64,000 nucleotides of DNA from Variovorax ginsengisoli (GTDB lineage Bacteria; Pseudomonadota; Gammaproteobacteria; Burkholderiales; Burkholderiaceae_C): assembly GCF_030811835.1 (NCBI RefSeq), contig NZ_JAUSRO010000002.1, forward strand, positions 186,001-250,000, in the 5' to 3' direction. The notes beneath the pieces are model-generated. The model saw only the letters and a list, made by a program, of their open reading frames with translations. It ran no database searches and was not told where the DNA came from. Below are positions 43,980 through 51,991 of the stretch, one piece after another. Position numbers and translations under genes: made by a program. The stretch's first letter is position 1; each line of letters starts with the position of its first letter.

Positions 43980-45125
43980 ATGATCAACGACGGAATCAGA
44001 CAGGTCCGCGAGGCCGAAACACGGATCTCCTCTGCGCAGGAGATCATCCACGAGGCGCGCAACGGGCGCATGTTCATCCTGGTGGACGACGAGGATCGCG
44101 AGAACGAGGGCGATCTGGTCATCCCGGCGCAGATGGCGACGCCGGAAGCAATCAACTTCATGGCAACGCATGGCAGGGGATTGATCTGTCTTGCGCTGTC
44201 CGAAGAGCGCGTCGACCAACTCAGGCTGGAGCCGATGAGTCGCTCGAACGGAACGCGCCACGAAACTGCGTTCACCGTTTCGATCGAGGCGCGTGAGGAC
44301 GTAAGCACCGGGATTTCGGCGGCGGACAGGGCGCGAACGATCTCCGTAGCCATCGATACGGCCAAGGGGCCGGCGGACATCGTGAGCCCGGGGCATGTCT
44401 TTCCGCTGCGCGCACGTGACGGCGGTGTGCTGGTTCGCGCGGGCCACACGGAAGCCTCGGTGGACGTGGCACGCCTGGCCGGGCTCCATCCGTCCGGGGT
44501 CATCTGCGAGATCATGAAGGACGACGGCACGATGGCGCGCCTGGATGATCTGATCGTGTTTGCGCGCAAGCACGGCATGAAGATCGGCACGATCCGCGAC
44601 TTGATTGCGTACCGGCTGCTTCACGACCACCCCCTCGAACGACGAGCGGCGGTGCCCTTCCACAGCCAGTGGGGCGGACTGTGGCAGGCGCACGTGTTCT
44701 GGAACAATGCGAGCAAGACCGAGCAGGTGGCGTTGGTCAAGGGCGTCGTCGACCCTGGACAGCCGGTGCTGGTGCGCATGCATGCGCTGTCGATCTTCGC
44801 CGACGCTTTTGGCGAGATCGGCGAGCCATCTTCCTATCTCGCGCGGTCGATGCAGATGATTGCCGACGAAGGGGCGGGCGTCGTGGTGATCATCAACAAG
44901 CCGCGCGCTGATGCATTCACCGCGGCAGTGCGACTGCGTGGACAAAACGACCAGGACGCGGAGGTCAAGGAGCTTCGTGACTACGGCGTTGGCGCCATGG
45001 TGCTGGCCGAGCTCGGCATCCAGCAGGTGATCCTGCTGTCGAACCATCGGCACAGTCTGGTTGCCGTCTCGGGATATGGGCTGTCCGTGCTGGGAGAAAG
45101 ACGCATCGACACCGCCACCTCTTAG
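43980..45125 (+). CDS. DHBP synthase with degenerate GTP cyclohydrolase II half (RibBX-like)
   Basis: A 381-residue protein. Residues 1-205 are a complete 3,4-dihydroxy-2-butanone-4-phosphate synthase: D-E-D-R-E-N-E-G-D at 37-45, T-H-G-R-G-L near 63, T-G-I-S-A-A-D-R near 110 and H-T-E-A-S near 156. The C-terminal half has the cyclohydrolase II fold, but the three zinc Cys are missing (R-M-H-A-L-S-I-F-A where RibA has R-M-H-S-E-C) and there is no G-H-E-G-R-G-I-G. Similar RibBX hybrids are known to lack cyclohydrolase activity. The active RibA encoded at 34223 could supply that step. Confidence 0.85.
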   Translation: MINDGIRQVREAETRISSAQEIIHEARNGRMFILVDDEDRENEGDLVIPAQMATPEAINFMATHGRGLICLALSEERVDQLRLEPMSRSNGTRHETAFTVSIEAREDVSTGISAADRARTISVAIDTAKGPADIVSPGHVFPLRARDGGVLVRAGHTEASVDVARLAGLHPSGVICEIMKDDGTMARLDDLIVFARKHGMKIGTIRDLIAYRLLHDHPLERRAAVPFHSQWGGLWQAHVFWNNASKTEQVALVKGVVDPGQPVLVRMHALSIFADAFGEIGEPSSYLARSMQMIADEGAGVVVIINKPRADAFTAAVRLRGQNDQDAEVKELRDYGVGAMVLAELGIQQVILLSNHRHSLVAVSGYGLSVLGERRIDTATS

Positions 45126-45157
45126 GGCTTTGGGGCGGGAAGGCCGGGCGAGGATTG

Positions 45158-46729
45158 CTACACAACGTGGGCGCGACCGGCCAGCGCATTGAAGCGGGGA
45201 TATGCGCGAAGGCTGTCATAGGCCGGTGACGACAGCAGCAACAACTGCTGCGAGTGGGGGCGCGACATGAGTGTGCGATTCAGCCATTCGAAGGCTTGCT
45301 CCACTTCACCCAGGCCGGTGTGGATCAAGGTCATGGCTGCGGCATTGGGACCGTCCGCACTGTCGGCGCCATCCTGGAGCATGCGCAGCAGGCGCCGTGC
45401 CTTGCCTTGTTGGCCCGTGCGGGCATACGCGTAGCCCAGGTGCGCCAGCGCTGCGGGATGTTCGTGCATGAGGTGGCGCGCCTCCTCCAATTGGGTGATC
45501 GCAGTCTTGTGAAACCCCGCGTAGAGATAGCAGTCGCCCAGCAGCAGCTTCACGGCATCGAACTCCGGAGCGAGGGCGACCGACTTTTGCGCGAACATGA
45601 TGGCGCCGTCGAAGTCACGCATGTGCAGGCATATCGCGGCCAGCGACGAATGGGCAAACGCCGAGTCTGGCGCCAGTTCGATGCCGCGTTCGGCGGCGCT
45701 GTGGGCCTCCTGAAGACGTCCGGACTGGAGATGGCACAGCCCCATCGCTGTGTGCTGCAGGCCCTCATCCGGGCTGGACATGATGGCCTCGTTGAACACC
45801 GACGTCGCATCCGCGGTACCGCCGGACGTGAGGTGACCCAGGCCGAGCGCGACCAGTTCGCCGTCCGTCCGGTCGCGAATGGCGCTGCGCAGGTATTCCC
45901 GCAGCAGCAAGCTGTCGCTGAACACCCGGCGGGGCGCCATCGCGCTGTCGAGCCACGACCGAACGGATCCCGCCACGTCGGCGGCAACCTGACGCTGGAA
46001 CGCAATCATGTCCTCGACGTGCTGCTCATGGCGGTTCGACCAGACCACGACGTCCTGCTGTGGATCGACGATGCGCACAATCAGCCGATAGGTCCGGTCC
46101 TGGCGAAAAAGGCTGCCTTCCATGACGTAGGCGGCCTGAGATTCGCTGGCGGCTTGCCGCAGGCCGTCGCCTGCCTGCCGGAGTTTCGAGCTGGTGCTGC
46201 GCGACAACACCGCCACCAGGGGAAGACTGGCCATATGGAGGCTGATCTCGTCGTGAAACGCGGCGAGCATGTCCGCATCGGCGATATTCAGCCCGGTGAT
46301 GGGCACGATCAGCAGTCGAGGAGGGGATTCGATGCGTGCGACTGCGCGTGCTTCAGTCGCCATCATGCTGGGTTTCCTGGGCTCGAATGTGGGCATGAAT
46401 CCACCCTTCGGCACCGAGATCTTCAATGGGTCCGTCGCACCCTCGGTTCGATAATAGTATTCGAGCCGGGATCGGAGTCGATACGCTTCGGTGCGCACAC
46501 TGGTCAGTACCTGCGGGTCGAAGTCGCTGCCATATCCGAACGCTTCCACCGCAATATTGAACTGCTTCAGCCGTTCGCCCCGGCCTGCAAGGGTTTCGGC
46601 TACCAGGTACTGCAGCAGTTGCCGCATGCGCGTTGCACGCCGAAAGGTTTCGCTCTGCAGCAGCGCATGAACCGCTGCGTTGATGCGCTCTTCCTGCAGA
46701 TAAAGGGAGGTGATTTCGCTTGGAGCCAT
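45158..46729 (-). CDS. wHTH-like/TolB-like/TPR regulator, paralogue 2
   Basis: A 523-residue paralogue of the regulator at 35717, similar from end to end: L-Q-E-E-R-I-N-A-A-V-H near 12, L-L-Q-Y-L-V-A-E-T-L-A-G-R-G near 40, V-R-T-E-A-Y-R-L-R-S-R-L near 77, P-K-G-G-F-M-P-T-F near 104, a TolB-like part near 130 and TPR units from about 280. I choose the ATG at 46729 because it gives the same 15-residue lead as paralogue 1; one at 46765 is possible. Convergent with ribBX and divergent from the MFS gene. Confidence 0.7.
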   Translation of the reverse strand: MAPSEITSLYLQEERINAAVHALLQSETFRRATRMRQLLQYLVAETLAGRGERLKQFNIAVEAFGYGSDFDPQVLTSVRTEAYRLRSRLEYYYRTEGATDPLKISVPKGGFMPTFEPRKPSMMATEARAVARIESPPRLLIVPITGLNIADADMLAAFHDEISLHMASLPLVAVLSRSTSSKLRQAGDGLRQAASESQAAYVMEGSLFRQDRTYRLIVRIVDPQQDVVVWSNRHEQHVEDMIAFQRQVAADVAGSVRSWLDSAMAPRRVFSDSLLLREYLRSAIRDRTDGELVALGLGHLTSGGTADATSVFNEAIMSSPDEGLQHTAMGLCHLQSGRLQEAHSAAERGIELAPDSAFAHSSLAAICLHMRDFDGAIMFAQKSVALAPEFDAVKLLLGDCYLYAGFHKTAITQLEEARHLMHEHPAALAHLGYAYARTGQQGKARRLLRMLQDGADSADGPNAAAMTLIHTGLGEVEQAFEWLNRTLMSRPHSQQLLLLSSPAYDSLRAYPRFNALAGRAHVV

Positions 46730-46899
46730 CGTTTGCCCGCACCTATTTCGTCCCAATCGATCCATTTTATTCAGTTTAGTCAGACGTGCCACTGGTGCCA
46801 CGGGTGAACAGGTCACAGCAGGTGACGGATTTGGAGCCCCGGGAGGGCGTTGGCCTGGTGCTGGAGGAGAACAAGGTCACGCCAGCGCCGTCACCTGCT

Positions 46900-46952
46900 G
46901 CGACTTCGTTTTTTTGCTGGGTGCTCGACACTGCCTGCGCATGTCCAACACT
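46900..46952 (+). repeat. Island 5' element, copy E
   Basis: The most divergent full copy: GCGACTTCG, TTTTTTTG, CGACACTGCC and GTCCAAC blocks keep their spacing. In one frame it reads D-F-V-F-L-L-G-A-R-H-C-L-R-M-S-N-T and ends in a TGA overlapping an ATG at 46964. It lies in the 302-base gap 46730-47031, which also holds GTCAC-AGCAG-GTGAC at 46812-46826, a perfect inverted repeat. Nothing else is recognised in that gap. Confidence 0.6.
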
Positions 46953-46963
46953 TGGGGAAAAAC

Positions 46964-47035
46964 ATGATCCAACGAAGCAAATCGGTGCCCGATGCCAATG
47001 GCGGCGCCCGGTGTAAGAGGGCAGGCGTCTCGTGA
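46964..47035 (+). CDS. 23-codon open frame after repeat copy E
   Basis: A small frame (starts M-I-Q-R-S-K-S-V-P-D-A) begins at the ATG that overlaps the copy-E frame and ends in a TGA overlapping the GTG of the MFS gene. Its first residues resemble M-N-Q-L-S-K-S-A-D-F-D of the frameshifted transporter. It may be a true leader peptide or the remains of the start cassette. No function can be given. Confidence 0.35.
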   Translation: MIQRSKSVPDANGGARCKRAGVS

Positions 47036-48549
47036 ACCTCTCTCAAGACGCTTCGGGCGTCGACTCGAACTCACCATCGGTGCAGAGGCTGGATCCACAC
47101 CTGCTGCGGGTGATGGGCGTCATCGTTCTGGGCGCCTTGATGTCTACTCTCGATACGACAGTCATCAATGTCGCGATTCGAGGGCTGACGAAGGCCTTCG
47201 AATCGCCCCTGGAGACCGCCCAGTGGATTTCGACAGGTTACATGCTCTCACTGACCGCCGTCATCCCGCTCTCGGGTTGGGCTGCCGATCGCTTTGGCAC
47301 CAAGCGCCTTTTCATGGTCTCGATCGTTCTGTTTCTGGTGGGCTCCGCGCTGTCGGGTTGCGCGTGGTCGATGCCTGCACTCATCGTGTTTCGGGTGCTT
47401 CAAGGGCTGGGTGGCGGCATGATCCTGCCCGCGGGCATGATCTTGCTGAGCCAGACGGCAGGCCCTCGACGCATGGGGCGAGTGATGGGAATCGTTGGCG
47501 TGCCCGTTGTGATCGGTCCTGTCCTGGGCCCGTCTCTGGGCGGATGGTTGGTCGATGAAGCGTCCTGGCGCTGGATCTTCTTCATCAACCTGCCCATAGG
47601 CGCCTTGGCGCTGTACGCCGCTTACCGGGTGCTCACAGCCGATCAACCCAAGAGCTTTCGCCCCTTGGATTGGCGCGGCCTGCTGCTCCTCTCTCCGGGA
47701 TTGGCGGTTTTCGTCTATGGCATGGCAAAGGCGACGGCGGTTGGAGGCCTGGGCTCGATCGATGCGAATGCGTGTGTGCTGCTCGGCGTTGTGATGATCA
47801 GTGCTTTCGTGCTTCACGCGCGGCGCTTCGAAGGCGCGCTCATCGACGTCCGCCTGTTCGCGCGCCGCACTGTCGGCGCGGCCGCGCTCACCAGCTTTCT
47901 GCTGGGTGCTGCATTCTTCGGGCTGTCGCTGCTGGTGCCCTTGTATCTTCAGATGTTTCGCGGGTATTCACCATTCGCCACCGGCATGCTGGTGGCCGCT
48001 GAAGGCGTGGGGGCGATGCTCGCGATGCCGATCGCGAGCATCCTCACAGACCGGATCGCGGCAGGGCGGGTCGTGCTGGTGGGCATTGCGTGCATCGCAG
48101 TCGCTGTTTTGATGCTCAGCGCGCTCGAGAGCACGACGCCGCTCTGGATCATCGAGCTCGCGCTCTTCATTCTGGGTCTTGGCAAGGGTGCAACGATGAT
48201 GCCTGCGACCAGTGCGGCGATGAGCAGCCTGCGCAAGCATGAGATCGCGCGGGCCACCAGTGGCTTGAATGCACTGCAGTGCGCCGGCGGCGCCCTCGGC
48301 GCGGCCTTGCTGTCCGTCGTTCTGACGCGCGGCATGGCTCGCCTCGCGCCAGAGGGCCGCGGCGTCGCAGGATCTGCGTTCTTCGCGGAACCTGGTCACG
48401 CCGCGCCGGCCTGGCTGGGGCTGGCGTTCAGCCACACCTTTCTTTGCGCGCTCGCCGTCGTAGCGCTTGGGGGATGCGCGGCGGTGTTCCTATTGAAGGG
48501 CCGCGCGGTATCTCCAGTCGACCTCGACGGGGACCGAATGCCCGGGTAG
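47032..48549 (+). CDS. MFS drug-efflux-like transporter (DHA2/EmrB type)
   Basis: A 505-residue inner-membrane protein with about 14 spans. Motifs are L-D-T-T-V-I-N-V-A near 46 (motif D1), G-W-A-A-D-R-F-G-T-K-R-L near 80 (motif A) and the antiporter motif G-P-V-L-G-P-S-L-G-G-W-L near 163 (motif C). This is the pattern of proton-driven exporters of the EmrB/QacA group. The start is GTG 47032 with GAGG upstream. As the last island gene it may export a toxic substrate or product. Confidence 0.83.
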   Translation: MNLSQDASGVDSNSPSVQRLDPHLLRVMGVIVLGALMSTLDTTVINVAIRGLTKAFESPLETAQWISTGYMLSLTAVIPLSGWAADRFGTKRLFMVSIVLFLVGSALSGCAWSMPALIVFRVLQGLGGGMILPAGMILLSQTAGPRRMGRVMGIVGVPVVIGPVLGPSLGGWLVDEASWRWIFFINLPIGALALYAAYRVLTADQPKSFRPLDWRGLLLLSPGLAVFVYGMAKATAVGGLGSIDANACVLLGVVMISAFVLHARRFEGALIDVRLFARRTVGAAALTSFLLGAAFFGLSLLVPLYLQMFRGYSPFATGMLVAAEGVGAMLAMPIASILTDRIAAGRVVLVGIACIAVAVLMLSALESTTPLWIIELALFILGLGKGATMMPATSAAMSSLRKHEIARATSGLNALQCAGGALGAALLSVVLTRGMARLAPEGRGVAGSAFFAEPGHAAPAWLGLAFSHTFLCALAVVALGGCAAVFLLKGRAVSPVDLDGDRMPG

Positions 48550-48582
48550 AACCTGCGCCGAGCACCATGGTGCGTCGGCCGC

Positions 48583-49557
48583 TCACAGCACCCGTTGCGC
48601 CGCTCCCACGTACAGCGGGATTCCCAGAAGGATGTTGAACGGAAACGTCAGCCCCAGCGACATGCCGAAGTACAGCGACGGGCTCGCCTCCGGAATGGCC
48701 ACGCGCAACACCGCGGGTACGGCGATATACGACGCGCTGGCCGCCAGCACCATCAGCAGTGCACCGTTGCCCACCGAGAGGCCGCAAGCTGCTGCCAGTG
48801 CCAAGGCGATGCTGGCATGCACCAGCGGCCCGCACACGGCATAGGCCAGCAGCCAAGGCGATGCCGTGCGCAGCGAGCCGAAGTTGCGTGCCGCCAGCAG
48901 TCCCATGTCGAGCAGGAAGAAAGCGAGCATGCCCTGGAACAGATCGCCGGAGAACGGCTGCATCGCCTTGTGGCCGGTTTCGCCTGTGACGATGCCGACC
49001 ACCATCGCGCCCAGCAGCAGCAACTGCGCGCCGTCGGTGAACGATTCGTGCAGCACCTTGCCCAGCCCGTGGGGCGACGCATCCGATGTGGCGAGCCGCA
49101 CCGCCGGATCCCGACGCCGCGCCAGCGTGGCCAGCACCACCGCCATCACGATGGCGGGCGATTCCATGAGCGCCATGCTCGCTGCCATGTGCCCGCCGAA
49201 AGGCAATCCACTGGATTCCAGGTATTGCGAGGCCGTGATGAAAGTGACCGCGCTCACCGAGCCGTACGTCGCGGCAATGGCCGCGGCGTCGTAGCGCGAC
49301 AGGCGCCGCTTGAGCAGCAGGTAGCCGATGGCTGGCACGGCCACGGCCAGCGCGATCGCGCAGCCCAGGCTGACGAGCACTTCGGCAGTGAGACCCGATT
49401 TCGCCAGTGCAAAGCCACCCTTGAGACCCAGCGCCATGAGCAGGTAGAGCGAAAGGAAGCGCGCGATCTGCGGCGGAATTTCGAGGTTGGAACGAAGCGC
49501 ACCGGCCAACAGGCCGAAGACGAAGAAGAGGATGGCGGGGTCGAGGAAGTTCTGCAT
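48583..49557 (-). CDS. SbtA-like sodium-dependent bicarbonate permease
   Basis: A 324-residue membrane protein of the SbtA family (DUF897), about ten spans in two inverted halves (L-D-P-A-I-L-F-F-V-F-G-L near 5, A-T-Y-G-S-V-S-A-V-T-F near 95, and M-E-S-P-A-I-V-M-A near 130). Cyanobacterial SbtA takes up bicarbonate with sodium; heterotroph versions are less studied. It is divergent from a CbbR-like LysR regulator, as in carbon-related gene pairs. Confidence 0.82.
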   Translation of the reverse strand: MQNFLDPAILFFVFGLLAGALRSNLEIPPQIARFLSLYLLMALGLKGGFALAKSGLTAEVLVSLGCAIALAVAVPAIGYLLLKRRLSRYDAAAIAATYGSVSAVTFITASQYLESSGLPFGGHMAASMALMESPAIVMAVVLATLARRRDPAVRLATSDASPHGLGKVLHESFTDGAQLLLLGAMVVGIVTGETGHKAMQPFSGDLFQGMLAFFLLDMGLLAARNFGSLRTASPWLLAYAVCGPLVHASIALALAAACGLSVGNGALLMVLAASASYIAVPAVLRVAIPEASPSLYFGMSLGLTFPFNILLGIPLYVGAAQRVL

Positions 49558-49606
49558 GATGGGCGCCGATGGTCCGGGTTTGCGCTCATGCAAACAAGTG
49601 ATATGT

Positions 49607-49625
49607 TCCGATACAACACATCGGA
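49607..49625. promoter_or_regulatory. TCCGAT-N7-ATCGGA dyad between sbtA-like and lysR
   Basis: A perfect inverted repeat with 6-bp arms centred in the 75 bp between the two divergent genes, 8 bp before the regulator ATG. Size and place fit a LysR-type binding site controlling both genes. Confidence 0.45.
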
Positions 49626-49632
49626 TATCTCT

Positions 49633-50622
49633 ATGAAAAAGGAATCACCCCCCGGCCTCGACAAGGCGTGGCGCGCCAGCCTCGTGCAGTTGCGCAGCCT
49701 CGAAGCAGTCGTGCGCCTTGGCGGTGTGGGCCGCGCGGCCAAGGCGCTGCACCTGGCCCAGCCCACCGTGTCCACGCAGATCAAGGAACTGTCGGCCGCG
49801 CTCGGACTGGTGCTGTTCGAGCCGCACGGGCGCAACCTGGCGCCGACTGCGGTGGCGCTTCGGCTTGCGGAAACGGCACGGTCCCTAGGCGCCTGCTGGC
49901 AGCAGTTCGAAGAAGACGCCGCCGCCTTGCAGGGCTTGCGGCGTGGCCGCCTGCGCATCGCTGCAGTGACGACCACCGAGTACTTCCTGCCCGACCTGCT
50001 GGGCCCCTTTGCGCGTCAGTACCCGGGTATCCAGATCGAGCTGGCAGTGGAGAATCGCGACGCCGTTGTGGCGCGTCTGGAACGAGGCGACGACGAGCTC
50101 GCCGCGATGATGCGCCCGCCCGTGCATCTGCCGCTGGAGCGCTGGCCCTTTCTGGAGAACCCGCTCGTGCTCATTGCGCCGCTCGACCATCCGCTGGCCA
50201 ACCGGCGCCGGCTCAAGCTCGCCGACCTGACGGGCGAGCCCTTGCTGGTGCGCGAGTCCGGCTCGGGCACCCGCGCCGTGGCCGAAGAAGCCTTCGCACA
50301 GCAAGGCGTGAGCTGGCCGCCGCGCATGGCGCTGGGCAGCAACGAGGCTATCAAACATGCGGTGCGCGCCGGTCTGGGCCTGGCGGTGCTGTCGCGTCAC
50401 ACCCTGTCGCGCGACCCGGCCGTCGATGGACTCGCCGTGCTGCCGGTCGCGGGCTTTCCACTGAGGCGGCAGTGGCACCTGGTGTGGCGCAAGGACCGTG
50501 CACTGTCATTGCCGGCGCGCACCCTGATCGACGATTTGCGCACACGTCTGCTTGCGCAACGGCGCGACGAGTTGGCAGCTCGCAAGCGTGCACGCGCGAC
50601 AGGGAGCATCCTCCAAATGTAG
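49633..50622 (+). CDS. LysR-type regulator (CbbR-like)
   Basis: A 329-residue LysR-type protein: helix-turn-helix L-R-S-L-E-A-V-V-R-L-G-G, A-L-H-L-A-Q-P-T-V-S-T-Q-I-K-E-L (about 20-60) and an effector domain from residue 100. T-V-S-T-Q-I-K-E-L is close to CbbR and CysB-type members. Its target is probably the divergent bicarbonate permease. The real start is 49633 with the AAAAGGA codons just after it; the longer frame upstream is antisense to the permease. Confidence 0.85.
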   Translation: MKKESPPGLDKAWRASLVQLRSLEAVVRLGGVGRAAKALHLAQPTVSTQIKELSAALGLVLFEPHGRNLAPTAVALRLAETARSLGACWQQFEEDAAALQGLRRGRLRIAAVTTTEYFLPDLLGPFARQYPGIQIELAVENRDAVVARLERGDDELAAMMRPPVHLPLERWPFLENPLVLIAPLDHPLANRRRLKLADLTGEPLLVRESGSGTRAVAEEAFAQQGVSWPPRMALGSNEAIKHAVRAGLGLAVLSRHTLSRDPAVDGLAVLPVAGFPLRRQWHLVWRKDRALSLPARTLIDDLRTRLLAQRRDELAARKRARATGSILQM

Positions 50623-50660
50623 GAAATGACCCACAGTCACGCGCGGCATGGGCCGCCGCG

Positions 50661-50682
50661 GGTTCCAAACGCTGGAACCTTT
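50661..50682 (+). terminator. Likely terminator after the LysR gene
   Basis: GGTTCCA (50661-50667) and TGGAACC (50673-50679) form a perfect 7-bp stem with a 5-base loop, followed by TTT. It is 39 bp after the regulator stop. The T-run is short, so strength may be modest. Confidence 0.5.
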
Positions 50683-50770
50683 GCGCTTCGATGGCGTCAG
50701 GACAGGATGAATGATTGCGGGAGGCATTCTTCTCACCGCGGGATCACACGACCTCACTGGGCGCCGCATC

Positions 50771-51991
50771 ATGAAAAGACTCTGGGAACTCGACGTGGCG
50801 CGCGGGCTGATGCTCGTCCTGATGACGATCACGCACGTGCCGTCGCGTTTCACCGATCCGGTCGGCCAGCCATTCGGCTTTGTCTCTGCAGCGGAGGGCT
50901 TCGTGCTGCTGTCGGCCTTCGTGTCGGGGCTGGTCTACAGCCGCATCGGCTATGCGCAGGGCGTCGACGTGATGCGTCGCGCCTTTTGGCGGCGCGCGCT
51001 GAAAATCTATCTCATCCAGGCGGCGTTGCTGCTGTTCGTGTTCACGGTCATCACGGCGGTCGGGCTGCGGGTGGACCATACCGAGATCAAGGAGATGGTC
51101 AGGTACTACCTGGCCCATCCGCACGACGCGTTGACCTACTCGCTGCTGCTGGTCTACCAGCCCGCGTTCCTGGACATCCTGCCGATGTACATCCTGTTCA
51201 TGCTGATGAGCCCGTGGGTCATCGCCTTTGCCATGCGTCACGGGTGGCAGTGGCCGATCGCGGTCAGTGCGACCTTGTGGGCCGTGGCCCAGTTCGGCTC
51301 GACCCAATGGCTGTATGCCGTGGTGAGCAGCCGTCTGCACGTCCCCGTGCCCTACGACGAAACCGGCTCCTTCGACACCTTCACCTGGCAGTTTCTCTGG
51401 TTCGTGGGCATGTGGATGGGCGCGAGCCGCAATGCGCCGGACGCGCAACCTTTCACATTCCCGCGCTGGCTTCTAGGCGGCGCCATCGTGGTGGCGGGGT
51501 TCTGCCTGGGCTGGCGCCATTTCGGGCCGACCGGGCAGGCGCCGTTCGGCGACGATGCGGGGTTGAACCTGCTGTTCGACAAGTGGCACCTCGGGCCGCT
51601 CCGGCTGGTGAACCTGGCGGCCCTGTGCATCGTGGCCATCCGGTTCGGCCCACCTCTGCTGAACCGGCTGCCATGGCGGCCACGTGTGCTCGAAGCCATG
51701 GGCTCGGCGTCGCTGCCGGTGTTCTGCGCGCACCTGGTGGCCGTGTTCCTGGTGCTGTCCTTCGTGGGTCGCAACAACCCCGCCACCTCATGGGCCAGCG
51801 ACGTGCTGTTGCTCGCTGTCGTATTCTGCGGGTTGTACGCGGTCGCCTGGTGGGTGCAGCGGCGCGAGGAGAAGGAAAAGAGCGAGAAGAACGATCGCCC
51901 GGGCCGCCTCACACCGCGGACAGGAACCCCGTCTGCAGCAGCACCAGCACCAGCGCCCCCAGTAACAGCCGGTAGTACACGAAGGGCCTGA
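50771..51991 (+). CDS. OpgC-like membrane protein
   Basis: A 406-residue protein with about ten spans and the OpgC pattern ([11 protein letters not shown] near residue 4, [13 protein letters not shown] near 37, [11 protein letters not shown] near 313). OpgC proteins succinylate periplasmic glucans; a general acyltransferase role is as much as can be said. The last 30 residues (Ala/Pro/Ser-rich) lie over the end of uppP on the other strand, so the natural stop may have been lost. Start at M-K-R-L-W-E-L-D. Confidence 0.75.
   Translation: MKRLWELDVARGLMLVLMTITHVPSRFTDPVGQPFGFVSAAEGFVLLSAFVSGLVYSRIGYAQGVDVMRRAFWRRALKIYLIQAALLLFVFTVITAVGLRVDHTEIKEMVRYYLAHPHDALTYSLLLVYQPAFLDILPMYILFMLMSPWVIAFAMRHGWQWPIAVSATLWAVAQFGSTQWLYAVVSSRLHVPVPYDETGSFDTFTWQFLWFVGMWMGASRNAPDAQPFTFPRWLLGGAIVVAGFCLGWRHFGPTGQAPFGDDAGLNLLFDKWHLGPLRLVNLAALCIVAIRFGPPLLNRLPWRPRVLEAMGSASLPVFCAHLVAVFLVLSFVGRNNPATSWASDVLLLAVVFCGLYAVAWWVQRREEKEKSEKNDRPGRLTPRTGTPSAAAPAPAPPVTAGSTRRA

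Noticed and set aside
30362-48582. Tn7-type transposon
   Set aside because: No tnsABCDE-like genes and no paired terminal repeats were seen; only the target position fits.
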